A model generated the notes under the pieces. The model was given only the letters and a program-made list of their open reading frames with translations, was not told the origin of the DNA and ran no database searches. Source: Ephydatia muelleri (taxonomy: Eukaryota; Porifera; Demospongiae; Spongillida; Spongillidae). From it: a DNA stretch of 64,000 bases. This document shows, piece after piece, positions 33,634 to 46,047 of the stretch (the stretch's first letter is position 1; each line of letters begins with the position of its first letter). The stretch covers positions 1,758,229 through 1,822,228 of the forward strand of contig JABACO010000015.1 of NCBI GenBank assembly GCA_013339895.1. The letters are read 5' to 3'. The position numbers and the translations under genes are program-made.

Positions 33634-36600
33634 TTATGATTTGAAAGGATGATAATTTGAAACATGGAATGTTACAGTCTTGCAGGCTTCAGGTAGACCC
33701 TCCTTTTCCAGTGCTGTAATGAGGTTCCTGTAGGTGGCTGCATTTCCCTTCTCATGCTTCCATTCTTTTAACAGATTGTAGAATACTTCTCTATGTCCAT
33801 ATGGGTGCCCATCGATCGCAAGTGTGTCAAGAATTGCATCACAAATACCCAAGTATCGTCCCACAAACTTCCAATGACTGACAGCAGATGTCTTACATAA
33901 AGCAAGAAACACATTTTCATCGACAACATTATCCAAACTCTGACTGAAAATGGCTGCCTAGAAGATAAGAGGATTATTTTGTTACAATACTGATTTGTTA
34001 TGTGAGACTCTTACTCCAGATGATGCCACAGTGACAATAGAGAGTTGCTGTACACTGCTAGGTGCCCTGCATGCTCCCTCGTCTTTTGGTTGTTTAGGAG
34101 AAGCAATTCTTGTTGAAGATCTGCCCCTTTATTCTGCCTAGTAGGTTCACATGCCAACCCATTGTTCATTTCAGCTAGCAAAGCTTCCAACTGCACACAC
34201 CTCTCCTCTAGCCCTCTGAGCTGTAGTACTTGTTGGTCACACTCTATTGTGAAGTATAATAAAAGGTGGCACAGCTTCTGAATGATAACGTACTGATCCT
34301 AAGTTCCTCATTCTGTTGCTTAGTTTCTTTTAACTGCAATATCAGATTTTTTTCTCGATCAGTGTCATGTTCAAAATCACTCCGGAGCTGAACTATCTCC
34401 TGTTCTGTTGCCATGAGTTTCTCTTCAACTCCCTGCCTGGTTCTGTCTCCTTCATGCCTTGTCCTAGCCACGTCATTTTGGTGTGAAACTGCAGACACAT
34501 GACACACATATCACATATGCTCACACACATTTTTTACGCATACACACAAACGTAACCTTTACATGGTTGCAGTGCCCACTACTTACGTTCCAAGATCTTC
34601 AGATAAGCAGTATAAAATGCCTGCATTGTTCCAACATCACTCTTTGTAGCATCCGATTGAGCTACAGTTGCAAGCATTCGAATGTTAGGAGTTTCTAGAA
34701 AGCAACAAGCTGCTCCTGGAGGAAAGACAACTAATCGACTCAGAGACACCATAAATAGAAAAGTATGCCACTATCATACAGGATGTCCCACAATGAAGGA
34801 AAATTCAATAGTAGTTACGTTAGTCATTAATAATCAGTACAAATAGGAAGAAATCCTGAATGGAAATAGTTAAGCATTTGTTATGTAAAGTTTTAGCCAA
34901 GTAACTAAAGTGTTATTAATGGGCATTAATAAATATGGATGGCTACTTAATCTGGAATTAATGGTTTGATTTATTGATGAATCAATTGACTAAATGTAAT
35001 AAAACTTAACCCGCAAGGTAGTCAATAATATAATACTAAACATAGAATACACACATATGCACACATATGCACACACAACCACACACATACAATTACCATC
35101 CACCTGCTGCACAAGGTGGGAGTAGGAAGGAGTCAGGATGGTACGAGCATTAGCTCTAATAAGTGTATGACTGAGGCAACCATAGAGGTCAGCAAGCGCC
35201 TTAGATTTATAGCTATTCCCATGAATGGTTAGACGAGTGGCTACTTATGAGAATGCCTTCAAAGTCTCTGGACCCCATGCTCCATAACTCTCTACTGCCA
35301 GTGAATACATTTCCAACTCAATTGAGCACATTTTGTGTCATTTTCAGAATGCTTCCTGAACTCAGCTGCTCTTGCTGCAACGCCCGAGTACATGCCCGCT
35401 TCCATAATAACACTATAGAATTGAGCAGCGATGTAACAGTGACATCGAAGTCTGCTGAGATGCTGGTGTCCCAATTGGTGACAAGGATGTCTGCTGGATG
35501 GGTCCTTCAGCAGTCCTGACCCTAGCCATTACCAACTTCAAGATGTGATGACAAGCCAGCTCTATGGAAAGTATTGAAGAGCACATCACGTATAGTATTA
35601 TGCTTCAAAGTGACATCGCCACCTCTCTGCAGGTAACACAATGATACCCCAAAGGGTCAAGTGAATTACTCCATCAAATTCCCATCTAAACCCACTGAGG
35701 GATTAACCACAAGCCACTATTTTAGTGCTGTATTAAATTCCTGTGGGTCAGAGTGCAAACCAAGGCTGACTGATGGACTACAGAGATCCACGCTGTAGCA
35801 TGAGGGGATGAGATGGATAAAATCTTGCTCTGTCTGCTGTGGAACTGGTGCCAAGGAGTGAATTGAACTGTAACTCTTCAATGGAGTCTGATAGTTTCTT
35901 TTGGTTTGGACTGTTATCCTTCAGTGAACTGATTGATAAGGTATCACAATCTGCAACACAATCATTGTCCAAATGTGGTGTAGCTTGCACACTTCTACCT
36001 GTGCAAAAGGATGCTCCAAATAGGTGATATGCGTTGGAGGTCTGAATTGCACTGGGAATGAAGAGAGGTCTCCGGCTCTATACAGTTCACACTTTTGAGG
36101 TTTATGTTAAACCCAAGTACTGGGCCTTGTGAGCTAACTGTATTCAAAGCTCTCAGCATAGAGGCTGATTTGCCTGCCAGTGAGCCATCATCCAAATACC
36201 AAGCATTATGTGACAAATCAGCACATTCTTCATCAATGTAGATCATGGTTACTATTCATTGGAGAACAAGAGCAAAAAGAAAGGGGCCAAGTGGATCCCC
36301 TTGCTGGACTCCCACCTGTGAGGTGAGTTGGTGCCATAGTAGTGGGTGCTGGCTGTAACACCACGAAGTCCATGCAAGTAATTCCGGGAAGTGCTGGGCA
36401 CACTCAGTCATCCAGCATGGCTTGTTGTGACACTAGGTTAAAGGCATTAGCCATGTCAACCTTGAGTACTACAAAGTCTTTATCAGAACAATGGTCCTGG
36501 ATGCAGCTCCGGAGGTGGTGGATCATTTTTTCAGCACACTGTGGGCAGTCTACTCCCAACTGCAAAGGTTGAAAGAAGTCTGCCGCTTTAATTCTGATGA

Positions 36601-39600
36601 GATGGCATAGACATTTGCTGGTGATCCTTGTAGGTAGAGGGACCGATGCTGCATCTAAAAGGTGTTGAACCCGCATACCAGAGAGACCAGCAGCAGTGAG
36701 TTTAGGAAATGACCTAAGCAGTGATATGATGTCAAAGTCAGGAGGCACACTATTGAAGTGACAGAAGAGTTGGGCTGTATTGGTGGCGTCCCCTTGGGAT
36801 GCTTTTGTTCCAGTAATTGCCAGGTCTCTGGAGTGTTAGGTGCTAATCCTGATGATGTTAAAATCTGGCATGCTTTTGAATATAGGCCCCCCTAGCAAGA
36901 GATATTGCATACTCAAGTCATGGGTGAAGTGACCTATCAATGCTTTTGGTGGATAAGGCCAGTTTAGAGTGACATTGTGTTAGACGCCACAATACACTGA
37001 ATTGACCCCGGGACCAGAGGTCACAGAGCATGGTGATGTTGATAGGCTTATGATGTCTGCCTCTCCGTTTGGCTGATGATGTCTGCCTCTCCGTTTGGCT
37101 GATGGTAGACAATATTTAGGCAGCAATAATAACTTGATCCATGCCTTAAGGGTGTTCTCATGCATAACACAGCACAGTGCTGCTGATAAGGCACAAGTGA
37201 ATGCAGGTAAAGCATAAGAGGGAATGTGACGAAGTGTTGGTACTTCAAGGCAAAAAATGTCTTCAAGAGACGGGAGTGCTGTGGCATCAATGCTGAACAG
37301 ATGTGGCTTCTAAGACGTGCCCAATGGCGTTCTGTGGGGCACAATTACCAGAACACCTCGATTGATGTGATGAAGCATGAGAATCAGACACAATTTGACA
37401 ACAGCTGCCACAGACAAACATCCCTCTTTCTTCGAGCCATGATGGTGGTATTGCACCACCACTGGCATGCAGGCTTAAGTGCGCCCTCCACATCGTAGGA
37501 GCAATAAGCTCAGGGCACCCTACAACTATGCAAGCCTGTTACTTTGAAGATGAAAGTTTCGAGGTGTTATGCAGCCCACAAATAAGCTCAGGATCAGTGG
37601 AAGGCCCAGTAACTGATAGATGCGGTTGTCATTTCAAGAAGCTGTGGTGCCCAGCTGTGGCGATGTTGGATGAAGTGTGACAGGCGACCGCAAATATGGT
37701 GGTATACAGATCTAGACTTCTGTGGTGACGATAAATGTTGTGAAGGGAAGTTGCGGTGGTTGCGGTGGTGGTTGTTGCCGACTCAGCGAAGGAGAACCAC
37801 CGCGTTTAGAAGAACTCGGACTCGCATGACGCGACTGCCTTTTTGGTGGAATGTGAACAGGACCAGCTTGATTACAAAAGCGACCATACTTCGAGGGTTG
37901 CTTTATTTAACACAGGCACAAAACTTACAACGAGAGTTAGTGCACAACACGTTCCACCCGCCATTTACATTAAATACATTAATTACATAATTTCTTCCCG
38001 GTACATACTACAATAGGGCAAATGCTACATCAATCCTAGCCAGGTTAATGCCACCATCTTACTGATTTGTTGTATGTCTGTGTGTAGATGTTATTGTTAT
38101 GTCTGTTATATTGTACAATACATTGCGTAATAAATGAGTTTGCATTATACTACAATAGTTGAAACTTATAACTAGCAAGCTGGATTATTTTCCTTGATTG
38201 TGGGACTCTTGGAAAATAGAGCAACAGTTAATCCTCAGTACCTTGGTCGTAGCTGAAGTTGAGAAGAGTGAAGAGTAGCTCAGAGGCTACCTTTATCACA
38301 GGGGAGGACTGCCGGTTGTTCTTTAACACCTGCAGAAGCCTTTGACACAGCAGGCTGATGTGACTTTCTATGGTTCTTCCTCCATTTTCCATAGGCTTGG
38401 AAGGACCAAAAACTGCATACATTTCAGTGACCCTCTCAAAGCCATCAACTGATGGAAAGAAGTAGGTGGAAACAGGTACTCAAGAATAATCAGACACACC
38501 CAATGATAGTGCCTATCACTCACACATGGAAAACAACACTGTTAGTAGCTTCATGGCTGATAAACCATCTGGAATTGATGCCAAATTGAATGACTCATAG
38601 AAAATCATTTGCAACTCTGTCAGAATAAACTCCAGTATCTCAAAATTATACATAAAGGACTTCCTTATTTCTTCTTGTTTCTTTGTAGATGTCATGGTAC
38701 TTTGATGACACTCTAATTCCATTCTTTGGTTGCTTGCATGGCATTCTGAGTTGGAAAAAAAAGTGACTGTCTTCGATCCCCTTTCTCTCCACTCTTCCTC
38801 CAATTTCCCCTCCTCTCTCTTATTCCTTCCTCCCACACTCCACATCTCTCTCTATGCCTTACCAATTGAGCGTGATACTCGGTCCAGTACAACAGCTGGT
38901 GGCACAGTATTTAGTTTGCGGACAATATCTTTTAGGAACGCGAGAGTCAAGACCAAACTGCAATCCATGTCAAGCCCACCTATTGAATGGAGACGTCGAT
39001 GGATGCATAAACCAATAATCAGTCTCACCGCAATACAGTGAAGATATGATGTAGTTTATTGAAAGCCCACTGCAGTAGTCTCTGCTGCTGTCACACCTAA
39101 AAGGACTCCTGCAGTGAATCCCCAACAGCAAAAGAGTATCCATGTCGAAAATAGGTCCCCCGGCGCATTCCGGACCAATATCACCTGATTCTTTGTATGG
39201 ATATTGTATCTTGAACCGCGATACGCAGTTCTCTACACCCTGCTGTAAAATGCGCATTCCACTTGACGGGGATTCGACGCTGGGCTGCACGCTATGCAGC
39301 GTGATGGTACCCGTATTTGAGCGCTCAAATATGCTGACATCGCTGTATCCGCAACTGGTTTGTTCCTGTGGTGCGAGGCATGGAAACATCATACGTCGCA
39401 TGTGCTTCTGAACAAAATTGCTGTCCAATATGACCACAGTCCAGTCCTCCTCCCGAGGACAGCACCCAGATTCCTCGTGTCTGTTTAAAGGAACGTGAGT
39501 GGGTGTTCCCCACATGCTGTCGGGACCACAGCAGGAATAAAAAAAGCATTTCGTTGTTGTGTCGGGGACGATGGACTTCAATTCAACACCACCTGCGATT

Positions 39601-39788
39601 ACTAACGAACTCTCGCTTAATTTTGCCCTGGTCGGTAGCGTGTGGTGGTTGGCGATGAGCATGTACCTCGTCCTGTTGTTGTTGAGTGCTTTCTCTTCGG
39701 CTATTACACACTGACCCTCCCCATCCTGGGTACGCAGACGGCAGCACGCGACAACGCTGAGCTCGACACTCGGGCGCCTGACTGCCAT
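33634..39788 (-). CDS. Trypsin-like pseudoprotease with coiled coil and C-terminal Death domain
   Basis: Exons 39788-39029, 38979-38863, 38745-38524, 38448-38242, 34730-34587, 34488-34294, 34243-34015 and 33957-33634, matched one by one to the paralogue at 40595-43229. The first six introns are phase 1. About 732 residues. Residues 1-253 are a PA-clan trypsin-like domain: His49 (IANHHTLP) and Asp115 (EEDWTVVILD) fit the triad, but the nucleophile motif reads ECAGGP, giving Ala209 where the paralogue has Ser. The catalytic Ser is therefore missing. A helical middle and a coiled coil (exons 6-7) follow. The last exon is a Death domain (HWKFVGRYLGICDAI then FYNLLKEWKHEKGNAATY). Exon 7 needs a one-base frame change near 34070-34120, so there is an indel or an error there. 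Intron 4 contains a retroelement. A scaffold or decoy role is inferred. Confidence 0.75.
34745..38180 (-). mobile_element. Non-LTR-type retroelement with reverse transcriptase, inserted in an ancestral exon
   Basis: Reading the reverse strand: a Cys/His cluster (FVCGSCCQIVSDSHASSHQS) at about 37380-37430, RT motif A (VVLKVDMANAFN) near 36440-36475, motif B (GVQQGDPLGPFLFALVL) near 36260-36310, the catalytic YLDDG near 36190-36205, and a C-terminal DVTVTSLLNS ... AAEFRKHSEN block near 35360-35450 that may be a restriction-like nuclease. Frames are broken, so it is inactive. There are no LTRs. It lies between parts of the host gene that are contiguous in the paralogue (exon 4, 41880-41452), in the same orientation as the host gene. 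Exact ends are uncertain by tens of bases. Confidence 0.8.
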
Positions 39789-40594
39789 GAAAATGTTAAA
39801 GTACATGTACAAACGATTTACCGGACTTTAGAGTATTTTAATAGTAAAGTGGTTACGGGGCGTAGTAAGTGGTTTGTTTTGCTAACTCGAATCCATAGTT
39901 TGACATATTTATCTGCTGACGACTAAAATTATTGACTGACCAACGTTTTCCTATATGTATTGTAACGATGGCAACGGCTGTACGCATGTGGAACTCTACT
40001 AGCGACAGCCTGGCGGCAGAACTGTCGACAACTATAGTGACGTGTGCATTAATGAACAATAGTTAGCTGTAAGTAGAACAGTATATAATTGCGTGTATTG
40101 TATGCGTGGTGTGTTAAAACTGTCATCAAGTTCATAGTCCGCTGGGACTGGGGTTGCGCTAGTCTAGAGTATTCTGCACACACAACATGCGGTATCGTTA
40201 GGTATATAATTGATAGCCATTTCCTGTTTACAGGATTTAATTAGATACCTAGTCACTGATTAGTATTTAATAACCTTGCATAAGCAAGAATTGGAGTCAA
40301 CGAACTGTGTGGTGTAAACGTTTGTTTACCTGATACTATAAGCATGCAGATACACTGATATTACCAACCATGCCACCAATTTGATCCTTAAGGCTGTACT
40401 TCAAAGCTTTTTTCAGTTTACAGTCTGTATACTCTTTTGGGTCATGGGAGAGGAGGTGGGAGAGGTTGGAGGAGGGGCAGAGATATCACCTAATATTGTT
40501 AGTTGTTCATTTGTCTAACATGTATAGCAGTATGGATGGATGAAAACAAATCTGATAAGGTACATAGCAACTGGGCAAATGTACATAAAACTAA

Positions 40595-43229
40595 TCAAAA
40601 ATCTAGTTCTTTGGCAAGGTCCTCATGAGCCGGCACTTCATGCGCAGTTGCCCGCAAGCATTCAATAAACAATGAAACAGCCTTACGGTCCTGAGAGCCA
40701 ACCTTATGAATAATGTACATATTCTTTGCCTTGGTCTCAGACAAGTCAAGAAGATGGCCAAGCTGGCTTTGCGTGAGCAGTCTCTTCTGGAACAAGTGGG
40801 AAGAAATTTCGGTTGGATTCATGTACTGAGCAATACTCGTGGCTTTATCTTGAAGGATTGAGGTTTCCTGAGTCTGAGTTACTGTAGTCGTCAAGGAGTA
40901 CTGTGGGGCACTACAACTTTCTGGATCAGGAGGGGGGTGCTGTCTAAGTTCTTCGATCTCTTGCTTGTATTTAATTAGCTTCTGAGCCAGCTTTTCATTC
41001 TCTTCATCTAATTCATCTTTTTCAGCAGTGCACTTATCATACTTCTCACGAATATCCCTGAGCTGTTCCAAGGCCAGTGCTTGTTGCTCACATACTGTTA
41101 GAGAATTATGGGATATTCACATAGTATTAGCAATTTGGTTTTACTCACTTGTTTCAAGTTCTTCATATTTCTGTTTCTTTTCTTCAAGCTGCGACATTAG
41201 ATCGTTCTCTCGGTCTCTAAGCTGCGCAATAGTCTTTTCTGCTGCCTCACATTTCTCTTCACTTTCAAGCCTTGTCCTAGCCATATCGCCTTGATGTGCC
41301 ACTGCACACACACACATGGACACACATATGCACACACATGGACACACATATGCACACACATAATGACAAAATAACATTTATAGACACTCATAACACACAG
41401 ATTCACACCCAGGGACAGGGAAGACAAACACCCCTGAATGCGTGCACTTACATTCCGAGCTTTTCAGGTAAGCAGTGTAATATGCCTGCATTGTCCCAAC
41501 ATCACTCGTTATAGAAGATGATTGAGCTATGGTTCCAAGTATTCGAATGTTAGGAGTTTCCAGAAAGCAACAAGCTGGTCCTGGAGGAAGGCAAGTGGTT
41601 GATGCAGAGAACCCCTCAGGTAGGGGAACGTACTGCTCAAGGTACCATGCACCCTCATAAGAAACACAGCAACAGTCCTCAGTACCTTGATCAGAGCTGA
41701 AGTTGAGAAGAGCGGAAAGTAGCTCAGAGGCAACCTTAATCACAGGGGAGGACTGCCTGTTGTCCTTCAACACCCGTAGAAGCTCCTGACAGAGACACTT
41801 GATATGATCTTCTAATGAACCTCCTCCATCTTTCTTACATCCAAAGACTTCATTGATGTCAGAACTCACAGAAGAATCAACTGTAATTAATAATCGTGGA
41901 AAGAGGTTTATGCAGAATATGCAGACATGACTGGTTTAAGATATACGCAGAGGCATGTCCATCAATAATCAGACATGCCAAGAATAAGTAGAGATATTCC
42001 AAAGAGCAATAACTATGTGTACGGTATCCTCACACATGGAAAACAATGCTGCCAGTAGCTTCATTGTTGACTGTCCATCTCGGCTTGATGCAAACTTTAA
42101 AAAATCTGATGAATTCATTTGCATCTCTGAAAGAACTAACTCCAGTATGTCAATGTTGTATAGGAAATACTTTCGTCTTTCTTCTTTGAACTGAGTAGCT
42201 GCATCCTCAAACTTTTTCAATTCCTCACATTGGTGCTTTTTCTGGCAATCTGAGAAAAGAACAATCAAGCAATTATCTTTTAAATATCTCTCTTTCCCTC
42301 TCCCCCTCCCTTACCAATTGAACATGACACCCCATTCAGTACAACAGCTGGTGGCAGACTCTTCAGTTTCCGAACCATATATCGCAAAAATGCGAGAGTT
42401 GGTACTAAACTGCATTCTATATGAAACCCACCTATCAATAGTGCTGTATGTTACAACTGTGTGCACTCCTAAGGGTTCTCTCACCACAATAAAGGGATGA
42501 TATGATAAAGTCTATGGACAATCCAACGTGGTTCGTGTCGTCACTGTTAGGCCCCGGACTGGAGCAGTGAATACCCACCAAAGACGGAGTGTTTTCATCT
42601 CTAAGCACGAATATTGGCGCACCAGAGCAGCCCGAGCCAATGTCCGATGACGGTATGCAGGGATAGCGCAGTCTGGAACGAGACAAGTGGTCATTTACGT
42701 CACGTTCTAAGCCCTTTCCTTCGTTTTGACAAGCACCATTTAAATTGAAGTTGTGCAGCTTGATTTCACCGTCTTTTGACCTCTCAAAGATGCTGATAGC
42801 CGTATCGGTATCGTCCCTTTCGTACAAACGAAGTATTGGGAAAGTCATTTTATAGGTACTTGCGAGTTTCCGTGCAAAGTCATCGTCCAGTATGACAGCC
42901 GTCCAGTCCTCCTCCCTCGGACAACATCCTGCTTTCTCGCCGCCGGGTAAAGGGACATGAATAGAAGACGTCGGCAATGCGCTGTTGGGACCACAGCAGG
43001 AGTACAGGGGGAGTCCCTCTTTTAATTGCAAAGGCTTGCTTTTTCCTACGACCAGCGAGCAGCCTTTGATGCTCTCTTGTGTTGGGAGGACGTGGTGGTT
43101 CGTGATAAGCACGTGTCTTCCTTCCGTCGAGGCTATCACGCACTGGGCGTCACCTTGTGAGGTTCGTAGGAGACAACACGCTATGTCCTTATGGACATCG
43201 CTTGGGCGTCTTCTGAGAGCGTTTGCCAT
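40595..43229 (-). CDS. Trypsin-like protease with coiled coil and C-terminal CARD
   Basis: Six exons: 43229-42485, 42431-42315, 42249-42034, 41880-41452, 41301-41149 and 41094-40595. All five introns are phase 1 with GT-AG ends, and the frame closes exactly at 719 residues. Residues 1-248 form a PA-clan protease of the Trypsin_2/HtrA style: His46 (ITNHHVLP), Asp108 (EEDWTAVILD) and Ser202 (GSGCSGAPIF). There is no signal peptide, so it is probably cytosolic. Exons 2-4 give an unrecognised helical region, and exons 5-6 a coiled coil (KCEAAEKTIAQLRDRENDLM, then KYDKCTAEKDELDEENEKLA). Residues about 645-715 are a CARD-like helical bundle (NPTEISSHLFQKRLLTQSQL to AHEDLAKEL). The CARD would recruit CARD partners and the coiled coil would oligomerise, bringing the protease together. 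It lies about 0.8 kb upstream of the Death-domain paralogue, in tandem. I know of no named animal family with this layout. Confidence 0.85.
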
Positions 43230-44076
43230 GGCGTACGTGAGGAGCGGTGTCGTTTAATTAATCGTAATCGCGGGCGGAAAAAAGGCGTGTCTCACACCGT
43301 ACCCTTCGTACGATCGTAACACAAGGTGACTACGCCACAATGAGGTGCCTCTTCCGCCCAGCTGTGGGTTTAATTTGTGGAAGCACAGTAATATAAGCTC
43401 CTTCAGGGGGAGTGCCTCAGAAGCTATATGTCATGCCTTTTCGGGGTACACAAAAATAACACACTGATGTAGATATGTACATTTACAATATTTGTATGAT
43501 TTTGACTAACAAAGGTTTACTTAGTAAGCGAGAATAATCACTTTAATTTCCAACACACAGGAGTGTTCATAACAAAATCATAAAAATCACTTATTAATTG
43601 TGTTATTCATTTGTGATGTGCGCGTGCTGTCGAACTAGCGCACGTGATCCAGACACCGAGGTGTGAATTGCATGTTACCTGATCTCGGGCTTTTTATTAT
43701 CGCAAGTGAGTTGAACTAGACAAGGCGATCACTGCTATGTAAGTTTTTTTATTTTTTTATTTTTTATTGGACGCCCAGAACGTTAGATAAGCCCATTTTA
43801 CGAGTTACACGCATGTAAGTGAACTGGGGCGTATAGAACGAGAAGCGAGAGGGCTGCATTATATTTGCATACGTTGTTGTGTAGGGCGTGTAATATTGCA
43901 TACTTTTCACTTACGCCAGTATAATGTTTCAGATTGAATAAGTGAAACACTAGTTTTGATGTTCTATCAAAGTGGGGCGTGCAATGGACGCATTACATGA
44001 CAGCATCTTTCAGATTTTGAGCTGCGTGTTTGCACATCAATGCTCTACTGCAGCGTGTTGTAGGTTATGTCATTGC
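43230..44076. other. Upstream region of the CARD-protease gene
   Basis: No TATA box is evident close to the start codon; the immediate 100 bp is CpG-containing. AT-rich runs lie at 43740-43770. A gcgcacgtgatcc word lies near 43640. No gene is recognised. Confidence 0.4.
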
Positions 44077-45930
44077 TATCAGTCTCCTCTCATGCAACAA
44101 TCTGCAAATGGGGTGGAGGTGTAGCCATCGGACACAACAGATTGCTGGGCCACTTAGCACACCTATGTGCCAAGGCTGAGGAGGTAGGTAGGCAACAACC
44201 TCACAATCGATTGTAGCCACCCTAGGTCAGCAGCTATCCGTGTTCAGATCTGGACTCAACCTCCCTTGTGACCTCATTGTTTATATTCACACAGTTTCGG
44301 AAGCGGGGTGTGGAGCTGCTGCCCAGGCTTGAAGCATGGTGCTGATGACCCCAGGTGTGGGAATCTGGGGGTAGGTCTGAGTCCCACTCGAGACCTGCGG
44401 TGGCTGTGAGCAGCTGTGAGGAGCTGCAAAACCAAGTACACAGGTCTGTTCCTTGTTCACTGTGTTGCCTCTGTCATCCTTTGTATAATCCCAATTAACC
44501 TGCTAGCTTGTTTATTGCATGTGAAATGCTGTGTGAACTTTTAGTGTTCATGCGTGTATGCACCATTGCTATTTGTCTTGTGCGGATTGAATGCAATTTC
44601 TTATTTATAAGTTACATGCGAGAAGACTTTAAGGGATTTATGCCACACCCACTGATTCAGTGGTGGGAAATGAGATTTTGAAGCATGTTGTGACTGCAAT
44701 ACACATTTCTATTTGTTCTCCCAATACCAACACACTACTGGACAATTGAGATTTTTGCTAACTGAGATAAAAATACTTTCATAATAAAGGTTATCACATT
44801 CAAGCACAATTAATGACAAAAGTTATGTACATCAAACAAAACTATCGTGTCCATGATCCTTTTGACTTCCATGTGTTGTTTTTTGAGACACTTAATGCAT
44901 TCCTATACCCAGGCTCTAGCTATTTTAACCCATAACTTACTATAAGATCCAAAAACAGTGATCATATAATTTTGCGATTCCAATTGCCAGAAATATCCTC
45001 ACTAGTTTTAATGTGCGTTGGAGCTGTACCATTTGTTCAGTGAAAATGGTGATCACCATACTGCTCATTTCCTCAACTGAAACGAGTGAGTATTCTGGAC
45101 AAATGCACGCTACAATAGTCTTTTATGAATTTGGCCTGCTTTATATAATTTGGTTGGATTTCCCTATCAGTTTAATTACACATGTGCAAGCTTACTAAGT
45201 TTTAAGCATTTTTTTGTCACATGAAGAATATTTTGGTCGCAAAACATATACCCACGCATAGCATTTTCTTTTTATATTGAAACATACACCCGAACCTAGG
45301 TCCAAAACCTATGCCCAAACATGACATTTCCATTTTATATTGAAACCTATACATTCGCTTGCAACTTGAAGACTCATTATGGAATCAAATGCTGCAATTT
45401 TGTCTTCAGAAATGTTCCTAGCTCGAATTATTTGCGATAAAAGGAAGGAGAAGAACAAATATGAATCATTCCACACAAATCAACAAAGCACACTCTGTAT
45501 GCGCATATCTGGGATGGAGTTATGATCGTATGACCTCAGAACAGAGCAAACTTTCATTAATAAATCATTATCATTTGAAGTTGCTGCATGCTTCAATAGC
45601 AAAGTAATTTACAATTCTAAGTACCAATATTACTATAAATCAAGTTATGTTTATTTTGATATTCTAGAAGTCCAAAATGTCCTCCGCATAGTGATTCTTA
45701 CATGAACTGAGAATCGGACTGTCATAGAGTTATAAAACACGGAATTTTTAATTAGCGATACATTTTAATGCAAGCATTACATTTCTATTGCTTGCACTGG
45801 AAATGTTTATACTCTGCGTTAGATCCCTATTCGTGGCAATGATCCCGCATTAATTTGTTTGTGGGTTAATTATGGCAATGGCTAATTTTGATATGTACAC
45901 AACATAAATTAAAACATTGTGCATAAAATC
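44077..45930 (+). repeat. Segmental duplication of about 1.8 kb, copy 1
   Basis: Direct-orientation match to 62277 onward, from atcagtctcctctcatgcaac to the interval's end, at high identity. Copy 2 lacks about 120 bp corresponding to 45605-45727. The first bases are a remnant of the 24-bp minisatellite unit, which suggests that copy 2 with its minisatellite is the source. The interior holds a decayed MITE of the 24811-25067 family (45640-45860). A 61-codon frame at 45013 is present in both copies but unrecognised. Confidence 0.92.
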
Positions 45931-46047
45931 CAAACCATGGAACGCTTGGGACTGGAGTGCTGTGGTCCATTTTTTTCACCGTAGAGTTTGTCCTCATTCA
46001 GATGCTAAACAATACACCAACGTCTCACAACCTCTTGTGCATATTTA

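Noticed and set aside
37670-37990. 106-codon forward frame
   Set aside because: It lies antisense to the N-terminal side of the retroelement, has no motif and shows no codon-use sign of a gene.
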